Shown: one piece after another, positions 62,514-64,000 of the stretch
Layout: each line of letters opens with the position of its first letter
How positions within the stretch are numbered: position 1 is the stretch's first letter
Assembly (NCBI GenBank): GCA_963734125.1
Contig: CAVTGB010000018.1
Location: 62,001-126,000, forward strand
Length of the DNA: 64,000 bases
Origin: DATARH01 sp963734125
GTDB lineage: Bacteria; Pseudomonadota; Alphaproteobacteria; ATCC43930; CGMCC-115725
Direction of reading: 5' to 3'
Position numbers and translations under genes: made by a program
Notes under the pieces: model-generated
Seen by the model: only the letters and a program-made list of their open reading frames with translations
Databases searched by the model: none
Told to the model about the DNA's origin: nothing

Positions 62514-62933
62514 TCGCGTCCCGGCGCTGCTGTAAAAGCGAGCGGCTAGCCACGCGCTTGTTTTGGTCAGTTTAGGCGATAAGCTCCTGGGTGGTCAAGT
62601 CCTCCTTGGCTGCGGATCGGCGGACGAGCAGCTGTCGGTCGAGGTCGGTCAGGCCAAGGCCGCGGGCGCCGCTGATGACGAGATCGAGGACCGCCCGGCG
62701 AGAAGGCTGAGGCAGCTGGTCTCTCGCGTCCCGGCGCTGCTGTAAAAGCGAGCGGCTAGCCACGCGCTTGTTTTGGTCAGTTTAGGCGATAAGCTCCTGG
62801 GTGGTCAAGTCCTCCTTGGCTGCGGATCGGCGGACGAGCAGCTGTCGGTCGAGGTCGGTCAGGCCAAGGCCGCGGGCGCCGCTGATGACGAGGTCGAGGA
62901 CCGCCCAGCAGAGGCTGAGGCAGCTGGTCTCCC
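62514..62933. repeat. 210-bp tandem duplication at the IS256 end
   Basis: The segment from TCGCGTCCCGGCGCTGCTG to GAGGCAGCTGGTCTC occurs at 62514-62723 and again from 62724, offset 210 bases. The copies are identical for about 150 bases, then differ by a few substitutions and two bases of length near 62680-62700 and 62890-62910. Each copy holds the end of an IS256 transposase gene plus the outer end of the element. Confidence 0.9.
62572..62694 (-). pseudogene. IS256 transposase C-terminal fragment
   Basis: About 40 residues (VLDLVISGARGLGLTDLDRQ to TTQELIA) identical in sense to the C-terminus of the full transposase gene that follows. It lies in the first copy of the duplicated segment and has no N-terminal part. 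Confidence 0.85.
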
Positions 62934-64000
62934 CGGGGAAGCGGCCGATGACCTTGGCCCGCCGCCGAACCTCCTCCAGGGATCTCTCCAGCAGGTTGGT
63001 GCTCCGCAACCTGGCTCGGAGGTGGAGGGGATAGTCGAGGTGGACCGTCAGCGCCGGCAGGTCGTCGGCCAGGCAGGCCGCGGCGCTCGGGTACTTGGGC
63101 TCCAGGTCGGCGACCACCATCCGGAGGCCGTCCTCGGCGGCTTGGCGGGAGTCGGCCTCGTTGAGCACCGCCCAGTAGGCGGCGCGGATCCGCTCGTGGA
63201 GGGCGGGATCCTTGGGAAGTTTGGCGAGTATGTTGCGAAGGCGGTGCACAGCGCAGCGCTGACGATCGGCGTCTGGCCAGAGCTCCTCGATCGCCCGGAT
63301 CAGCCCCGGCGCGCCGTCGCTGACCACCAGCGTCGGCGCTCCCAGCCCGCGCTTGGCCAGGTGCCGTCCCAGGTCCAGCCAGTCCTCGTGGCGCTCTCGC
63401 TGGCCGAGGCAGACGTCGAGCAGCACCCGCCCGCCGTCGCGGGTGTAGCCCCAGGCCACCAGGACGCCCTCCTTGGCCCCGCTCGGGCGGGTGGGGAGGT
63501 AGATCGCGTCCATGAACAGGACGAGCAGGTCGACCTCCGCCAGCGACCGGGCCCGGAAGGCCTTGTAGCGGTCCCGGAGCTCCTTGCAGATGCGGCTCAC
63601 CGTGCTCTTGCTGATCGTGCCCAGCCCGGCCTCGGCGATCAGGCTCTCGACGTCGCGGTCGGAGAGGCCACGCACGTAGGCCCCGATGATCAGCGCCTCG
63701 AGCGGCCGGGTCCGGATCGCCACCCGGGTGTCGGGGATGATCTTGGGGACGAAGCGCTCGGCGCAATCGCGGAGCTGGGGGATGGCCAGCTCCACCTCGC
63801 CCTCGGCGGTCTGGATGCGGCGGGGCCGCACCCCGTTGCGCGACCCTCGGGCCTGCGGGCTGCGCTCATAGCGGGCCCGCTGGAGGAAGGCGGTCACCTC
63901 CTCGTCGATGGCCCGCTGGAGCACCAGGCGGGCCCCCAGCCGTCCGACCTCGGCGAGCTTCTCGCCAGCCGGGGTCCCGCTCTCCAGCAGGGCGCCGATG
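62724..64000 (-). mobile_element. IS256-type element, right part only
   Basis: The element end lies in the duplicated segment, and the other end is beyond the window. It holds an IS256 transposase gene on the minus strand. The exact terminal repeat could not be fixed, because the flanking 210-base duplication hides the junction with the ATPase gene. Confidence 0.7.
62782..64000 (-). CDS. IS256 (Mutator) family transposase, 5'-partial
   Basis: At least 405 residues; the frame is open through the right edge (IGALLESGTPAGEKLAEVG upstream of 63924), so the start is missing. The Mutator core has the first Asp in LLVLFMDAIYLPTR, the second in TLVVSDGAPGLIRAIEELWP, CAVHRLRNILAKLP, and the Glu in STNLLERSLEEVRRR. 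YERSPQARGSRNGVRPR is the usual N-terminal block. The frame is intact. It inserted at or near the end of the OLD-like ATPase gene. Confidence 0.92.
   Translation of the reverse strand, partial: IGALLESGTPAGEKLAEVGRLGARLVLQRAIDEEVTAFLQRARYERSPQARGSRNGVRPRRIQTAEGEVELAIPQLRDCAERFVPKIIPDTRVAIRTRPLEALIIGAYVRGLSDRDVESLIAEAGLGTISKSTVSRICKELRDRYKAFRARSLAEVDLLVLFMDAIYLPTRPSGAKEGVLVAWGYTRDGGRVLLDVCLGQRERHEDWLDLGRHLAKRGLGAPTLVVSDGAPGLIRAIEELWPDADRQRCAVHRLRNILAKLPKDPALHERIRAAYWAVLNEADSRQAAEDGLRMVVADLEPKYPSAAACLADDLPALTVHLDYPLHLRARLRSTNLLERSLEEVRRRAKVIGRFPGETSCLSLCWAVLDLVISGARGLGLTDLDRQLLVRRSAAKEDLTTQELIA

Larger units (their letters stand above)
58224..62535 (+). pseudogene. RecF/OLD-like AAA ATPase split by insertion sequences
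   Basis: The N-terminus from ATG 58224 has LLSATLNGFRSIRTPQELVL and Walker A LTVLAGRNNVGKTAFLHAL. Frame changes follow at about 58530-58840, then IVYVGPRKVATYSVALSQ, SNLINVLY and the IS1634 element. After it come DLYLNHQYDTFPYLKRIAQG and VD, then the IS630 element at a TA. After that come FICEAFPEVLRLEVNAHG, the signature-like GTGIEQLLMIGAVILG, Walker B IMLIDEPHAFLHPHAE and the H-loop IVATHSSIF. The frame ends at 62535 in IS256-derived sequence. Such ATPases act in DNA repair and in phage defence (OLD, PtuA, RecF types). Confidence 0.78.

Noticed and set aside
1..64000. CRISPR array, prophage or integrative element
   Set aside because: No regularly spaced repeats, cas genes, integrase, phage structural genes or att-like pairs were seen; the short tandem repeats at 35566 have no spacers.

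Overview
The window joins two unrelated genomes. Positions 1 to about 53,076 read as a GC-rich alphaproteobacterium, probably a soil or aquatic Rhodospirillales-like heterotroph. The support is a circularly permuted two-piece ssrA beside sspB, a class I fumarase, ThyX, HflKC, an ilvBNC block, and the rlpA-dac-tmk-holB gene order. Positions 53,077 to 64,000 carry a different gene set: a FtsH fragment, a short TilS, two CAU-anticodon tRNAs, an FtsB/DivIC-like protein, and then almost only insertion sequences. That part resembles a GC-rich terrabacterial lineage (Actinomycetota, Chloroflexota or Dormibacterota type). The switch falls inside two genes at once, holB on the left and ftsH on the right. 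I read it as a chimeric contig rather than a natural transfer.

Layout of the left part. 0-14 kb: uptake and catabolism, with a sulfurtransferase, an orphan LivF-type ATPase, two molybdenum hydroxylase large subunits (one next to a ThiS/MoaD-like carrier), a gentisate 1,2-dioxygenase-like cupin plus SDR, and a complete ATP-binding/permease set LivFGMH. 14-19 kb: a radical SAM protein, then a URC-type uracil catabolism cluster (GTP cyclohydrolase II homologue, DUF1688 protein, uracil phosphoribosyltransferase). 18.7-20.4 kb: an ECF sigma factor, an anti-sigma factor and a CpxP/Spy-like periplasmic sensor. 20.4-25.5 kb: fumarase, a small protein/hydrolase/LLM-flavoenzyme run, then sspB and ssrA. 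25.6-30.7 kb: thyX, a 3-hydroxyisobutyrate dehydrogenase-like gene, both subunits of a Rieske ring-hydroxylating dioxygenase, and a methyltransferase. 31-38 kb: Mrp/ApbC, hflKC, an HtrA protease, serB. 38-44 kb: miaA, ilvBNC, glgA. 44-53 kb: a formyltransferase, a divergent type II dehydroquinase, a DHA2 exporter, and cell-wall genes (MltB, RlpA, a D,D-carboxypeptidase) leading into tmk and holB.

Many otherwise intact genes carry single-base frameshifts: thyX, the 3-hydroxyisobutyrate dehydrogenase, hflK, the methyltransferase, a lipocalin-like gene, ftsH, tilS and ftsB. In five of them the span corrected by the number of indels is an exact multiple of three, so sequencing or assembly error is the simplest reading.

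The right-hand part is dominated by four transposable elements (ISNCY, IS1634, IS630 and IS256 types). They surround or interrupt a two-gene unit: an unrecognised protein followed by a RecF/OLD-like ABC-type ATPase. Removing the IS1634 element with one TCTAT copy, and the IS630 element with one TA copy, restores a continuous ATPase reading frame. This disrupted pair is the best candidate here for an undescribed, possibly defence-related, system. No CRISPR array, rRNA, integrase or phage structural gene was seen.
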